64,000 bases of DNA from Streptomyces sp. YPW6 (GCF_018866325.1 NZ_CP076457.1:6173001-6237000), one strand, 5' to 3'; positions 1-9,493 are shown, counted from the first letter of the stretch. Notes: generated from the sequence alone by a model not told the origin. Made by a program: numbers and translations.

Positions 1-851
1 CGGGTCGAACACGACCTCCTGCACCAGCTCCGGCGGACTGGTGCGGACCCGCAGGTCCGCGACGGTGGACCGGACGCCCGGCGGGAAGCGGACCGTGTGG
101 GCCACGCGGATGCACTGGCCCGCCCGCAGCTCCCGGTCCAGCAGCAGCTCATAGGCCATGAACCCGCTGTCCGCGTCGAACCGCTGCCGCCCGGGGCGGC
201 ACGCCTGGGTGTCGGTCACCCGGGGGCTGGAACGCAGCTCCGGCTCGTGCAGGGCGACCACCAGCCTCCGTACCCCGTCCCTGGTGGCACGCAGGGTCCG
301 GTGCCGGACGATTCCCGCGTGGCACCGCTCGGCGTCCACCAGGGCCGCGTGGTACGCGCTGAGCGGCACGAACGCGTGCAGGTCGAGCGGGGTGGCGTCG
401 ATCATGGCCAGGACCGCCACGAACGCGGCCGGGTGGTCCCAGACCTGCCGGGTGCTCAGGGAACCCGGGCTGTGACGCAGATGCGGGCCCCGGGGCCGCG
501 GCGGTCCGATGAGCGCCAGCAGCGCACCGGACGGCAGCCCGAGGATCTTCTCCAGAGCCACCACCGCCTGGAGCGACTCGGGCCGCTCCGGCTGGTTCTC
601 GCCGCGCTGCCAGTAGCTGAGCGCCGTGGTGCTGGCCCGGACCCCCTGCCGCTGCAGCCGGTAGCGCAGGCGCTCCAGCGTCAGCCCGCTGTTCCGGATG
701 GCCAGGGACAGCGCCTGGCTGAAGGGCCCGTCGCGAAAGGCCCGGACCCACTCCTCGCCGCCGGGCCTCTCCGCCGGGGGCACCTGGGTACGGGGGGCGG
801 GCGCCTCGCTCGCCGGCCCGGCCGGGCCCGGTCTCGTCGTGTCGCGCACGG
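1..851 (-). CDS. XRE-like helix-turn-helix regulator (C-terminus cut by window edge)
   Basis: The GTG start at 851 is preceded by GGAGG four bases upstream, and the frame stays open to the window edge, so about 283 codons are visible and the C-terminus is missing. Residues about 35-110 look like a DNA-binding helix-turn-helix segment (ALSYWQRGENQPERPESLQ). The rest is a longer domain of unknown function. The protein is clearly homologous to the complete regulator at 48156-49088: both share a GPF..AL opening, an LSYWQ(R/Q)G..P.R.ESL.AV.ALE block, and a later RDGV / ELL.D..LR.G block. It has no close neighbour in the same direction; the next gene upstream of it on this strand ends at 1188. The role is inferred to be transcriptional regulation, with unknown ligand and targets. 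The ordinary product name would be helix-turn-helix domain-containing protein. Confidence 0.72.
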
Positions 852-1020
852 CGCCTCCATCCGACGCGAAGGACTGTGGTGGATTCTCCCGGCCCCTGTC
901 AACGGGCGTCCACCGTGCCACCGGGGGGTTGCGGCGTCGCCGGTCGTGGTCCGGGTGTTCCGCCCCGGGAGGCTGCGGTCGGTGCCGTGGGCTCGGCCGG
1001 GGCCGGTCGAACGGAGTGAG

Positions 1021-1070
1021 GGCCTTCCGGGTCCGGTGGGGACCGCGACGTCCACACCGACCGGAAGGCC
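1021..1070. repeat. Near-perfect inverted repeat in the 336-base gap 852-1187
   Basis: GGCCTTCCGG at 1021 pairs with CCGGAAGGCC ending at 1070, and the pairing continues inward with small mismatches (CCGGTGGG against CCACACCG). It lies about 170 bases upstream of the regulator start at 851 and downstream of the oxidoreductase stop at 1188. It could be a second terminator for the oxidoreductase gene or an operator for the regulator. Apart from this and the palindrome at 1125-1150, I see nothing in the gap 852-1187. Confidence 0.5.
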
Positions 1071-1124
1071 CACCGCCTCACCATCGCGCGTGCCCTGGGC
1101 CGGGGCCGGACGCCTGCGTCCGGC

Positions 1125-1150
1125 CCGCGTGGCCGTGCACGGCCACGCGG
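1125..1150. terminator. Probable terminator of the oxidoreductase gene
   Basis: A perfect 26-base palindrome, two 13-base arms with no loop (CCGCGTGGCCGTG and its complement), lies 38 bases past the stop codon at 1188. There is no U-run, which is usual for Streptomyces terminators. Confidence 0.55.
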
Positions 1151-1187
1151 CGGGCCACGACCACGCACGCTCGGGGCGCGGCGGTGC

Positions 1188-3479
1188 TCAGTCGCTGCCG
1201 GAGGTGCTCCGGGGCTCCTCGAAGCGGATGACGACGGACTTGCTGGCCGGGGTGTTGCTGGTGTCGGCCGTGGAGTCGAGGGGGACCAGGACGTTGGTCT
1301 CCGGGTAGTAGGCGGCGGCACAGCCCCGGGCAGTGGGGTAGTGGACGATGCGGAAACCCTCCGCGCGCCGTTCCACGCCGTCCTTCCACTCGCCGACCAG
1401 GTCGGTGTACCCGCCGTCGGTGAGGCCGAGGGCGGCGGCGTCCTCGGGGTTGACCATGACGATGCGTCGGCCGCCCTTGATGCCCCGGTAGCGGTCGTCG
1501 AGTCCGTAGATGGTGGTGTTGTACTGGTCGTGCGACCGCAGGGTCTGCAACAGCAGCCTGCCGTCGGGGAGTTCGGGGTACTCGACGGGGGCTGCGGTGA
1601 AGTTGGCGCGACCCGTGGCGGTGGGGAAGCGGCGCTCGTCGCGGGGGGCGTGGGGGAGAGTGAAGCCGCCGGGGCGGGCGATGCGGGTGTTGAAGTCCTC
1701 GAAGCCGGGGACGACGCGGGAGATGCGGTCGCGGATGGCGGCGTAGTCCCGCTCGAACCCCTCCCAGTCGGTACGGGAGCGGGCGCCGAGGACCGCGCGG
1801 GCGAGGCGGGCGACGATGGCCGGTTCGGAGAGCAGGTGGGGGCTCGCGGGGGTGAGGTTGCCGCGGGAGGCGTGGACCATCCCCATGGAGTCCTCGACGG
1901 TGACGAACTGCCTGCCGCCCGCCTGGACGTCCTTGTCGGTACGGCCCAGCGTCGGGAGGATCAGGGCCCGGGTCCCGGTGACCGCGTGGCTGCGGTTGAG
2001 CTTGGTCGAGACGTGGACGGTCAGGCGGGCGCGGCGCATCGCCGCCTCGGTGACGGCGGTGTCGGGGGTGGCCGCGACGAAGTTGCCGCCCATGGCGAAG
2101 AAGACCTTCGCCTCGCCGTCGCGGAGCGCCTGGATGGAGCGCACCACGTCCATGCCGTGGTGGCGGGGCGAGGTGATGCCGAACTCCTGGTCGAGGGCGT
2201 CGAGGAAGGCCGGCGCCGGCCGTTCGAAGATGCCCATGGTGCGGTCGCCCTGGACGTTGGAGTGGCCGCGCACCGGGCAGACCCCGGCGCCGGGGCGGCC
2301 GATGTTGCCGCGCAGCAGAAGGAAGTTGACGACTTCACGGATGGTGGGGACGGAGTGCTTGTGCTGGGTGAGGCCCATGGCCCAGCAGACGATGGTGCGC
2401 TCGGAGGCGAGGACGAGGGCGAGCGCCTGCTCGATCTCGGCGCGGGTGAGGCCGGTGGCCCTGAGCGTCCCGTCCCAGTCGGCGGCTTCGGCGGCCTCGG
2501 CGAACTCTGCGTAACCGTGGGTGTGGTCGGCGACGAACGCGGTGTCGACGGCGCCTTCGGTCGCCAGGATCAGCTTGTTGAGGAGGCGGAAGAGGGCCTG
2601 GTCGCCGCCGATGCGGATCTGGAGGAAGAGGTCGTTGAGCGGGGTGCCCTTGAGCAGGCCGTGCGGGGTCTGGGGGTTCTTGAACCGCTCCATGCCGGGC
2701 TCGGGGAGCGGGTTCACCGAGATGATCTTCGCTCCGGACTGCTTGGCCTTCTCCAGGGCGGACAGCATCCGGGGGTGGTTGGTGCCGGGGTTCTGACCGG
2801 CGACGATGATCAGATCGGCCTGGTGGAGGTCCTCCAGGGAGACGCTGCCCTTGCCGACGCCGATGGTCTCGGTGAGCGCCGAGCCGGACGACTCGTGGCA
2901 CATGTTGGAGCAGTCGGGGAGGTTGTTGGTGCCGAACTCGCGGGCGAAGAGCTGGAGGAGGAAGGCGGCCTCGTTGCTCGTGCGGCCCGAGGTGTAGAAG
3001 AGGGCCTCGTCGGGGGAGCCGAGCGCGGTCAGCTCCTCGGCGATGATGGCGAACGCCCGCTCCCAGGTCACGGCCTCGTACCGGTCGGCGCCCTCGGGGA
3101 GGTACACCGGGTGGGTGATCCTGCCCTGCTGGCCCAGCCAGTAGCCGCTGCGCTCCGCGAGGTCGGCGACCGGGTGCGCGGCGAAGAAGCCGGGGGTGAC
3201 CCGGCGCAGGGTCGCCTCCTCGGCCACCGCCTTGGCGCCGTTCTCGCAGAACTCGGCGGTGTGCCGCTCGTCGCCCTCGGGCCAGGCGCAGCCGGGGCAG
3301 TCGAAGCCGTCCTTCTGGTTGACCTTGAGGAGGGTCCGCGCGGTGCGCCGCACACCCATCTGCCGCGTCGCGATGCGCAGCGAGTGGGCGACGGCGGGCA
3401 GCCCGGCGGCGGCGTGCGGGGCCGCTTCGACCTGCGGGGCGTCCTGGACCGGGTCACCGGTCGGCGGCTTGGTGGCCAT
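1188..3479 (-). CDS. FdhF/YdeP-family molybdopterin oxidoreductase
   Basis: This 763-residue protein belongs to the molybdopterin oxidoreductase superfamily, in the group annotated as FdhF/YdeP alpha subunits. Members resemble formate dehydrogenase catalytic subunits but usually act alone, and their substrate is often unknown. Near the N-terminus a CPGCAWP motif (Cys61, Cys64) and a nearby Cys78 mark the YdeP-type cysteine site. The central region carries typical cofactor-binding stretches such as YTSGRTSNEAAFL, NMCHESSG, VAGQNPGTNHPR and WAMGLTQHKHS. The C-terminal region has the barrel that closes on the cofactor. The ATG at 3479 is chosen because GGGGAG lies about nine bases upstream; an open frame runs 27 codons further but has no better ribosome site. 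The gene is divergent from polA, with a 138-base gap. Whether it acts on formate cannot be told from sequence. Confidence 0.9.
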   Translation of the reverse strand: MATKPPTGDPVQDAPQVEAAPHAAAGLPAVAHSLRIATRQMGVRRTARTLLKVNQKDGFDCPGCAWPEGDERHTAEFCENGAKAVAEEATLRRVTPGFFAAHPVADLAERSGYWLGQQGRITHPVYLPEGADRYEAVTWERAFAIIAEELTALGSPDEALFYTSGRTSNEAAFLLQLFAREFGTNNLPDCSNMCHESSGSALTETIGVGKGSVSLEDLHQADLIIVAGQNPGTNHPRMLSALEKAKQSGAKIISVNPLPEPGMERFKNPQTPHGLLKGTPLNDLFLQIRIGGDQALFRLLNKLILATEGAVDTAFVADHTHGYAEFAEAAEAADWDGTLRATGLTRAEIEQALALVLASERTIVCWAMGLTQHKHSVPTIREVVNFLLLRGNIGRPGAGVCPVRGHSNVQGDRTMGIFERPAPAFLDALDQEFGITSPRHHGMDVVRSIQALRDGEAKVFFAMGGNFVAATPDTAVTEAAMRRARLTVHVSTKLNRSHAVTGTRALILPTLGRTDKDVQAGGRQFVTVEDSMGMVHASRGNLTPASPHLLSEPAIVARLARAVLGARSRTDWEGFERDYAAIRDRISRVVPGFEDFNTRIARPGGFTLPHAPRDERRFPTATGRANFTAAPVEYPELPDGRLLLQTLRSHDQYNTTIYGLDDRYRGIKGGRRIVMVNPEDAAALGLTDGGYTDLVGEWKDGVERRAEGFRIVHYPTARGCAAAYYPETNVLVPLDSTADTSNTPASKSVVIRFEEPRSTSGSD

Positions 3480-3587
3480 GATGCTGCTCCCCTTCGAGCG
3501 CTCTTCCACAGGAGCGAGGCGTCTCCCTGTCCTCACCGTTCTCACCACCGATCCTGTCACGGCCGTGCAAGGCCGTGCCGGTCCGGA

Positions 3588-3610
3588 TTGTCAGTGGGGC
3601 GTGGCAGGAT
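3588..3610 (+). promoter_or_regulatory. RecA-NDp type DNA-damage promoter of polA
   Basis: The sequence reads TTGTCAGTGGG, six bases, then CAGGAT. This matches the actinobacterial RecA-independent damage promoter (TTGTCAGTGGC-N6-TAGGGT), which is linked to PafBC in mycobacteria and ClpR in older work. The GTG start of polA follows seven bases after the -10 hexamer, so the transcript is probably leaderless. Three other repair genes in this window (ogt, uvrB, uvrC) have the same layout. Confidence 0.8.
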
Positions 3611-3617
3611 CGGGGGC

Positions 3618-6329
3618 GTGGCTGAGACGGCATCGAAGAAGACGGCAGACAACCGACCGCGCCTGCTCCTCATGGACGGGCACTCCCTGGCGTACCGGGC
3701 GTTCTTCGCCCTGCCCGCGGAGAACTTCACGACGGCGGTGGGGCAGCCGACGAACGCCGTGTACGGCTTCATGTCGATGCTGGCGAACACCCTGCGTGAC
3801 GAGGCGCCCACGCACTTCGCGGTCGCGTTCGACGTGTCCCGCAAGACCTGGCGGGCGCAGGAGTTCCCGGAGTACAAGGCGAACCGCTCCAAGACCCCCG
3901 ACGAGTTCAAGGGGCAGGTCGAGCTCATCGGAGAGCTGCTGGACGCGATGCGCGCGGACCGGTTCGCGGTGGACGGTTTCGAGGCGGACGACGTCATCGC
4001 GACGCTGGCGACGCAGGCCGAGGCGGCCGGGTTCGAGGTGCTGATCGTCACCGGCGACCGGGACTCCTTCCAGCTGATCACGGACAACGTGACCGTGCTG
4101 TACCCCACCAAGGGCGTCTCCGAGCTGACCCGGTTCACCCCGGAGAAGGTCGTCGAGAAGTACGGGCTCACCCCGCAGCAGTATCCGGACTTCGCCGCTC
4201 TGCGCGGCGACCCGTCGGACAACCTCCCGGGCATCCCCGGCGTCGGTGAGAAGACCGCCGCGAAGTGGATCAACCAGTTCGGTTCGTTCGCCGAGCTCGT
4301 CGAACGGGCGGAGGAGGTCAAGGGCAAGGCCGGGCAGAATTTCCGCGACCACCTGGACGCGGTGAGGATGAACCGCGTGCTGACCGAGATGGTCCGGGAC
4401 GTGGAGCTCCCGAAGACCCCGGCCGAGCTGGAGCGCGCCCCGTACGACCGCACCGCGGTCACCGGTGTCCTCGACATACTGGAGATCCGCAACCCGAGCC
4501 TGCGCGAGCGCCTCCTCGCCGTCGACCCGGGGGCGGCCGAGGCCGAGCCGCCCGCGCCCGCCGCCGGGATCGAGCTGGACGGGGCCGTGCTCGGCTCCGG
4601 CGAGGTCGCCCCGTGGCTTCAGGAGCACGGCGCGCAGCCGCTCGGCGTCATGACCGTCGACACCTGGTCACTGGGGGCCGGCACGGTCACCGAGATCGCG
4701 CTCGCCGCCGCCGCCGGGGCCGCCGCGTGGCTGGACCCGACGCAGCTGGAGGAGGCCGACGAGCAGGCGTTCGCCGCCTGGGTGTCGGACCCGGCCCGGC
4801 CCAAGGTCCTGCACAACGCGAAGAACGTCATGCGGGTCCTGCCGGAGCACGGCTGGCGGCTCGAAGGCGTCGCCATGGACACCGCGCTCGCCGCCTATCT
4901 GGTGAAGCCGGGCCGCCGGTCCTTCGCCCTGGACGCGCTGGCCGTGGAGTATCTGGGCCGTGAGCTGGCCCCGGCCGCCGCCTCCGACGGACAGCTGGCC
5001 TTCGGCGCGGACGACCGGGCCGAGCAGGACGCCCTGATGGCCCAGGCCCGCGCCGTCCTCGACCTGGGCGACGCGTTCACCACCCGGCTCAAGGAGGTGG
5101 GCGCGGCGGAGCTGCTGCACGACATGGAGCTGCCGACCTCCATCCTGCTGGCCCGCCTGGAGCGGCACGGCATCGCCGCGGACCGGGCCCATCTGGAAGG
5201 CATGGAGCAGCAGTTCGCCGGGACCGTGCAGCAGGCGGTCAAGGAGGCGCATGCGGCGGTCGGCCGCGAGTTCAACCTCGGATCGCCCAAGCAGCTCCAG
5301 GAGATCCTCTTCAACGAGCTGGGCCTGCCCAAGACGAAGAAGACCAAGACGGGCTACACCACGGACGCGGACGCGCTGGCCTGGCTGGCCGCGCAGACCG
5401 AGCACGAGCTGCCGGTCCTGATGCTGCGCCACCGCGAGCAGGCCAAGCTGCGGGTCACCGTCGAGGGCCTGATCAAGACGATCGCCGCCGACGGCCGGAT
5501 CCACACCACGTTCAACCAGACGGTCGCCGCGACCGGCCGGCTCTCCTCCACCGACCCGAACCTGCAGAACATCCCCGTCCGCACCGACGAGGGCCGGGCG
5601 ATCCGCCGGGGCTTCGTCGTCGGCGAGGGCTTCGAGACGCTGATGACGGCGGACTACAGCCAGATCGAGCTGCGGGTCATGGCGCACCTCTCCGAGGACG
5701 CCGGCCTCATCGAGGCGTTCACCTCCGGCGAGGACCTGCACACCACGGTCGCCTCGCAGGTCTTCGGCGTCGAGAAGGACGCGGTCGACGCCGAGATGCG
5801 CCGCAAGATCAAGGCCATGTCCTACGGTCTGGCCTACGGCCTCTCCGCCTTCGGCCTCTCCCAGCAGCTGGGCATCGACCCCGCCGAGGCCCGGGTGCTG
5901 ATGGACACCTACTTCGAGCGGTTCGGCGGGGTGCGGGACTACCTCCACCGGGTCGTCGAGGAGGCCAGGGCCACCGGCTACACGGAGACGATCCTCGGCC
6001 GTCGCCGCTATCTCCCCGACCTGAACAGCGACAACCGCCAGCGCCGCGAGGCCGCCGAGCGCATGGCGCTCAACGCCCCGATCCAGGGCACCGCGGCGGA
6101 CATCGTGAAGGTCGCGATGCTGCGGGTGGACAAGGCGCTGACCGAGGCCGGCCTGACCTCGCGGATGCTGCTCCAGGTCCACGACGAAATCGTCCTGGAG
6201 ATCGCGAAGGGCGAGCGGAAGCAGGTGGAGGAGATCGTGCGCCACGAGATGGCGAACGCGGTCGAGCTGCGTGCTCCGCTCGACGTCTCGGTCGGCGTCG
6301 GCAAGGACTGGGAGTCCGCCGCCCACTGA
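3618..6329 (+). CDS. polA: DNA polymerase I
   Basis: This 903-residue family A polymerase fills gaps in excision repair and Okazaki fragment processing. Residues 1-320 form the 5'-3' nuclease (MDGHSLAYRAFFALP, DGFEADDVIATLA, GDRDSFQL, GDPSDNLPG). The middle proofreading domain is degenerate: the expected Asp-x-Glu is Asp348-Thr-Trp350, and the second metal-binding Asp is replaced by Val in HNAKNVMRV. The polymerase domain has motif A DYSQIELR with Asp679, the O-helix RRKIKAMSYGLAYG with Tyr736 where E. coli has Phe762, and motif C VHDEIV with Asp856. The GTG at 3618 is chosen because it sits seven bases past a damage-type promoter and because related Streptomyces proteins start at the same MAETASKK-like segment. 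The frame is open much further upstream, but that part is on the opposite side of the promoter. Confidence 0.97.
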   Translation: MAETASKKTADNRPRLLLMDGHSLAYRAFFALPAENFTTAVGQPTNAVYGFMSMLANTLRDEAPTHFAVAFDVSRKTWRAQEFPEYKANRSKTPDEFKGQVELIGELLDAMRADRFAVDGFEADDVIATLATQAEAAGFEVLIVTGDRDSFQLITDNVTVLYPTKGVSELTRFTPEKVVEKYGLTPQQYPDFAALRGDPSDNLPGIPGVGEKTAAKWINQFGSFAELVERAEEVKGKAGQNFRDHLDAVRMNRVLTEMVRDVELPKTPAELERAPYDRTAVTGVLDILEIRNPSLRERLLAVDPGAAEAEPPAPAAGIELDGAVLGSGEVAPWLQEHGAQPLGVMTVDTWSLGAGTVTEIALAAAAGAAAWLDPTQLEEADEQAFAAWVSDPARPKVLHNAKNVMRVLPEHGWRLEGVAMDTALAAYLVKPGRRSFALDALAVEYLGRELAPAAASDGQLAFGADDRAEQDALMAQARAVLDLGDAFTTRLKEVGAAELLHDMELPTSILLARLERHGIAADRAHLEGMEQQFAGTVQQAVKEAHAAVGREFNLGSPKQLQEILFNELGLPKTKKTKTGYTTDADALAWLAAQTEHELPVLMLRHREQAKLRVTVEGLIKTIAADGRIHTTFNQTVAATGRLSSTDPNLQNIPVRTDEGRAIRRGFVVGEGFETLMTADYSQIELRVMAHLSEDAGLIEAFTSGEDLHTTVASQVFGVEKDAVDAEMRRKIKAMSYGLAYGLSAFGLSQQLGIDPAEARVLMDTYFERFGGVRDYLHRVVEEARATGYTETILGRRRYLPDLNSDNRQRREAAERMALNAPIQGTAADIVKVAMLRVDKALTEAGLTSRMLLQVHDEIVLEIAKGERKQVEEIVRHEMANAVELRAPLDVSVGVGKDWESAAH

Positions 6330-6401
6330 GCCACCTCACGCGCTGAGGCATCGCCACGTGCTGAGGAGCCGCCATGCGCCGAGCCGCTGCCTCGCGCCGA
6401 G
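6330..6401 (+). repeat. Degenerate 18-base tandem repeat after polA
   Basis: Four imperfect units of about 18 bases follow the polA stop. Each ends in GCTGAGG or GCCGAG and carries CCACG, CCATG or CCTCG in the middle. They lie before the shared terminator at 6419-6467. No coding function is apparent. Confidence 0.4.
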
Positions 6402-6418
6402 CGGCGGCCATCGACAGG

Positions 6419-6467
6419 GGAGGGGCCCGGAACCGCACCACGCCGCACCACGGTTCCGGGCCCCTCC
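6419..6467. terminator. Bidirectional terminator between polA and the DUF4184 gene
   Basis: A perfect 17-base inverted repeat (GGAGGGGCCCGGAACCG and its complement) with a 15-base loop separates two convergent genes, so it can stop transcription from both sides. Confidence 0.85.
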
Positions 6468-6487
6468 GCTGTCGCGCTCCTCCGTCG

Positions 6488-7357
6488 CTACCCCCGGCCG
6501 GCCGGCGCCGCCGTCCGGGACTCCTCCGGTACGGACCCGGACCGGCCGCGCCCCCGCGCCCCGGGCCGCACCAGCATCCACACCCCGTACAGCAGCAGTC
6601 CGGCCGCCAGCCCCGCGCCCGCGCCGAAGCAGGCCGTCGGAATGATGTCGAGCGGGCTCTCCACCCGGCCGAAGTGCGCGTACCAGCGGACGCACCGGTG
6701 GACGACACCGGCCAGCACGCACAGGGCCAGCAGACCGAGGGCGCCCCACCGCTCCCGGCGGCCGAGCACCGGCACCTCCACCGGCGCGGGGACAGCCGGG
6801 GTCCGCCGCAGTCCGGTGGCGGCGAACCAGCCGATGACCACGAGGGCCAGCGCCGAACTCCCGTACTGCACGAACTGGAACACCGGAAGGCCGCCCACGC
6901 TCCGGTTCAGGAACGGCAGCAGCTCCGTGCCCCACCGGCTGTGGTGGGTGAACGCGTCCCACACCACATGCGTGGCCGCGCCCAGCGCACCCGAGACGGC
7001 GAACCACAGCCAGCCGGAAGGACCGAAGGAGGCCCGCGTCCACCGCCGCCCCCGGACGAACGCGTGGACGCGGCCCCGAACCCGTACCGGCAACAGCGCC
7101 ACCAGTGGCTCACGCAGCAGCGCCCACACCGCGACCAGCACGGCGGCGATGGCCACGTTCACCGTGACGGTCCCGGCGAAGGTGTGCGTGAACGACCCGA
7201 ACTCCATCGCCCCCGGGACCACCGTGTCCGCGAAGTAGGTGATGTCGGGCGCGAACGAACCGGCGACGAGAGCCGAGGGGAACAGCGGCCACCGGCCGGT
7301 CCCGTCCCGGCGGATCGCCGGGAGCACGGCGGCGGCATGACTGAGCGTGAACGGCAT
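6488..7357 (-). CDS. DUF4184 family integral membrane protein
   Basis: This 289-residue protein opens with MPFTLSHAAAVLP, the typical N-terminus of the DUF4184 family. It has about six hydrophobic segments, for example VNVAIAAVLVAVWALL, FVQYGSSALALVVIGWFA, LGLLALCVLAGVV and ACFGAGAGLAAGLLLYGVWM. Conserved polar residues around SHAAAV, FAPDI, FGSFTHTF and HVVWDAFTHHSRWG lie near membrane borders; His and Asp residues like these could bind a metal, and the family shows some resemblance to membrane-bound metal-dependent hydrolases. The function is not known. The frame is open further upstream, but the ATG at 7357 is the family start. It converges with polA across a shared terminator and is divergent from the transglycosylase gene at 7546. 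Confidence 0.85.
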   Translation of the reverse strand: MPFTLSHAAAVLPAIRRDGTGRWPLFPSALVAGSFAPDITYFADTVVPGAMEFGSFTHTFAGTVTVNVAIAAVLVAVWALLREPLVALLPVRVRGRVHAFVRGRRWTRASFGPSGWLWFAVSGALGAATHVVWDAFTHHSRWGTELLPFLNRSVGGLPVFQFVQYGSSALALVVIGWFAATGLRRTPAVPAPVEVPVLGRRERWGALGLLALCVLAGVVHRCVRWYAHFGRVESPLDIIPTACFGAGAGLAAGLLLYGVWMLVRPGARGRGRSGSVPEESRTAAPAGRG

Positions 7358-7545
7358 GGCGGCAAGTATGGGGGACCGCCGGGGCACCCTCGGGTGCCCC
7401 ACCGGACAACGCGCGCCCGTGAACGTGAAAATACAGTAAGAAGCGGTCAGCCCTCGGTGCCCGGGCGACACGAGGTGCCGTAGGGTCGCGGGAGTCGCTG
7501 CGCTGGGGAGCGCGAGCAGCCTTCGAGGGGGAGGGACCGGAACGT

Positions 7546-9420
7546 ATGGCAGCGCACATGCGCCGACGTCTGCGCAGGGGAGCCACGACCACAGCCGTGG
7601 CGGCGGCGGCCGTGGCGGCGCTCGCGGCATCGCAGGCTCCCGCGGCGACCCTGGCCGACGGGTCCGTGGGCAGCGGCGACCCGCAGGCCGCGGGCGAGGA
7701 CACCGCGAACGGCGGGACCGACGGCGCGGCCACCGGCAACTCGCCCTACTACACGGACCTTCCGCCCCTGGTCTCGCCCGACAAGCCCACCGCGTCCAAC
7801 GTCCTCCCGGCGGCGGGCAGCTCGGAAGCCGGCATTCCGGCGTCCGTCCTCGCCGCGTACAAGCAGGCCGAGCGGACCGTCGCGACCACCGACCCCTCCT
7901 GCCGGCTGCCCTGGCAACTCCTCGCGGCCATCGGCAAGGTCGAGTCGGGCCAGGCCCGCGGCGGGCGCGTCGACGCCAACGGCACGGCCAGCCCCCGCAT
8001 TCTCGGCCCCGCTCTCAACGGCCAGGGCTTCGCGCTGATCAAGGACACCGACGGCGGGGCGTACGACGGGGACGCGGTGCACGACCGCGCGGTCGGCCCG
8101 ATGCAGTTCATCCCCTCGACCTGGGCCTCCTGGGGCCAGGACGCCAACGGCGACGGCCGCAAGGACCCCAACAACATCTACGACGCGGCGCTCGCCGCCG
8201 GCCGCTACCTCTGCGCCAACGACCGCGATCTGGCCCTCTCCGCCGACCTCGACCGGGCCGTGCTGAGCTACAACCGGTCGACGGAGTACCTGCGCACGGT
8301 CCGCTCCTGGTTCTCCTACTACCAGCGCGGTACGCACGAGATCCCCGACGGCACCGGCACGCTCCCCAGCTCCCCGAGCACCCCCAGCCCGAGCCCGCGT
8401 CCGGGCACCGGTAGCGGCACGGGCACCACCCCGAGCCCGAAGCCCTCCCCGGCCGAGCCCGGCGGCACGCCGAGCCCGACCCCGTCCAAGCCCGGCGGCA
8501 AGCCGAGCCCGGACCCCTCCAAGCCCGGCGGCGGAGGCTCCACCGACCCGACGCCGAAGCCGCCCACCCCGAAGCCGCCCACCCCCAAGCCGACGCCGCC
8601 GTCCGAGACCCTGGGCTCCCTGGAGAACGCGGGCACCGGCCCGCTGCGCGCCACCGCGGGCCAGGAGTTCGACGAGCGGGTCTCCGTCCTGGCCCGCAAC
8701 GCGGCAGGCGCCCCGCTCGCCAAGGTGCCCGTCACCTTCACCGTCACCGGCGACACCGGCACGCTCTTCGCCGAAGGAAAGAAGACCGTGACGGTGTGGA
8801 CCGGAAGCGACGGCACCGCCACCGCACCGAAGCTCCGGGCCGGCGAGAAGGCCGGAGAGTTCACCGTGACCGCCGTCGCGGGCACCGGCCGGGCGCGTAC
8901 CCTGACGTACGCGGCGAGGGTCACCGCCCGCCAGGCCGACGCGATCGCCCGGACCGACGAGAAGGCGCTCACCGCCGCCCCCGGCGAGAAGTTCGCGGAC
9001 GCCGTCACCGTCAAGGCCACCTACCAGGACGTCGCCGCGGCCGGAGTGGCCGTCACCGCCACCATGGTCAAGGACCGCCTGGGCGCCGTCGAGAACGACA
9101 AGGGCCCGCACTTCGAGGAGGACGCGGACGGCAAGCCGGTCCGCACCCTCACCACGCTGACGACGGACGCCGACGGGCAACTGCGGCTCCCGGAGATCTT
9201 CGCCGACGACCACGAGGGCACCTATCTGCTGCGCCTGACCACCGAGGGCGGCGCCTCGGTCGTCATCGAACTCACCGTCGAGGCCCCGGAGAAGCCGGCC
9301 CCGGGCGAGACGACCGAGCCGGGCGAGACGACCGAGCCGAACGAGCCGGGCGAGGCGCCCACGCCGGGCGAGACGCCCTCCGCGGAACCGACACAGACCC
9401 CCGCGGCCACCAAGCCCTGA
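7546..9420 (+). CDS. Secreted lytic transglycosylase with Ig-like repeats
   Basis: This 624-residue protein should be secreted and cut peptidoglycan glycan strands. Residues 1-34 form a signal peptide with basic residues, a long Ala/Val core and an APAAT cleavage region. Residues about 95-275 are a lytic transglycosylase domain, with probable catalytic Glu133 in AIGKVESGQ and the later AVGPMQFIPSTWASWGQD and NIYDAALAAGRYLC motifs. Residues about 265-355 are a Pro/Ser/Lys/Gly-rich linker that probably crosses the wall. Residues 360-605 look like two Ig-like (invasin/big-type) modules, and the tail is again Pro/Glu/Thr-rich. The ATG at 7546 is preceded by GGGGGAGGGA; an ATG at 7558 is an alternative start. 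The wide intergenic region upstream was checked for the c-di-AMP riboswitch that controls some Streptomyces wall hydrolases, and none was found. Confidence 0.9.
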   Translation: MAAHMRRRLRRGATTTAVAAAAVAALAASQAPAATLADGSVGSGDPQAAGEDTANGGTDGAATGNSPYYTDLPPLVSPDKPTASNVLPAAGSSEAGIPASVLAAYKQAERTVATTDPSCRLPWQLLAAIGKVESGQARGGRVDANGTASPRILGPALNGQGFALIKDTDGGAYDGDAVHDRAVGPMQFIPSTWASWGQDANGDGRKDPNNIYDAALAAGRYLCANDRDLALSADLDRAVLSYNRSTEYLRTVRSWFSYYQRGTHEIPDGTGTLPSSPSTPSPSPRPGTGSGTGTTPSPKPSPAEPGGTPSPTPSKPGGKPSPDPSKPGGGGSTDPTPKPPTPKPPTPKPTPPSETLGSLENAGTGPLRATAGQEFDERVSVLARNAAGAPLAKVPVTFTVTGDTGTLFAEGKKTVTVWTGSDGTATAPKLRAGEKAGEFTVTAVAGTGRARTLTYAARVTARQADAIARTDEKALTAAPGEKFADAVTVKATYQDVAAAGVAVTATMVKDRLGAVENDKGPHFEEDADGKPVRTLTTLTTDADGQLRLPEIFADDHEGTYLLRLTTEGGASVVIELTVEAPEKPAPGETTEPGETTEPNEPGEAPTPGETPSAEPTQTPAATKP

Positions 9421-9461
9421 CCCCGTCCCGCCCCGCCGCGCAGCGGTCGCACGACCTCTGC

Positions 9462-9493
9462 ACAGCCCCTCGGCCACCCGGCCGAGGGGCTGT
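9462..9493 (+). terminator. Terminator of the transglycosylase gene
   Basis: A perfect 14-base stem (ACAGCCCCTCGGCC and its complement) with a very short loop starts about 40 bases past the stop codon. Confidence 0.8.

Noticed and set aside
1341-3617. A long plus-strand upstream extension of polA
   Set aside because: The extra 759 codons are antisense to the FdhF/YdeP gene and have no recognisable domain; the damage promoter lies between them and the real polA start.
7430-7545. A c-di-AMP (ydaO-type) riboswitch before the transglycosylase gene
   Set aside because: Such riboswitches precede some Streptomyces wall hydrolases, but I could not find their conserved blocks here.
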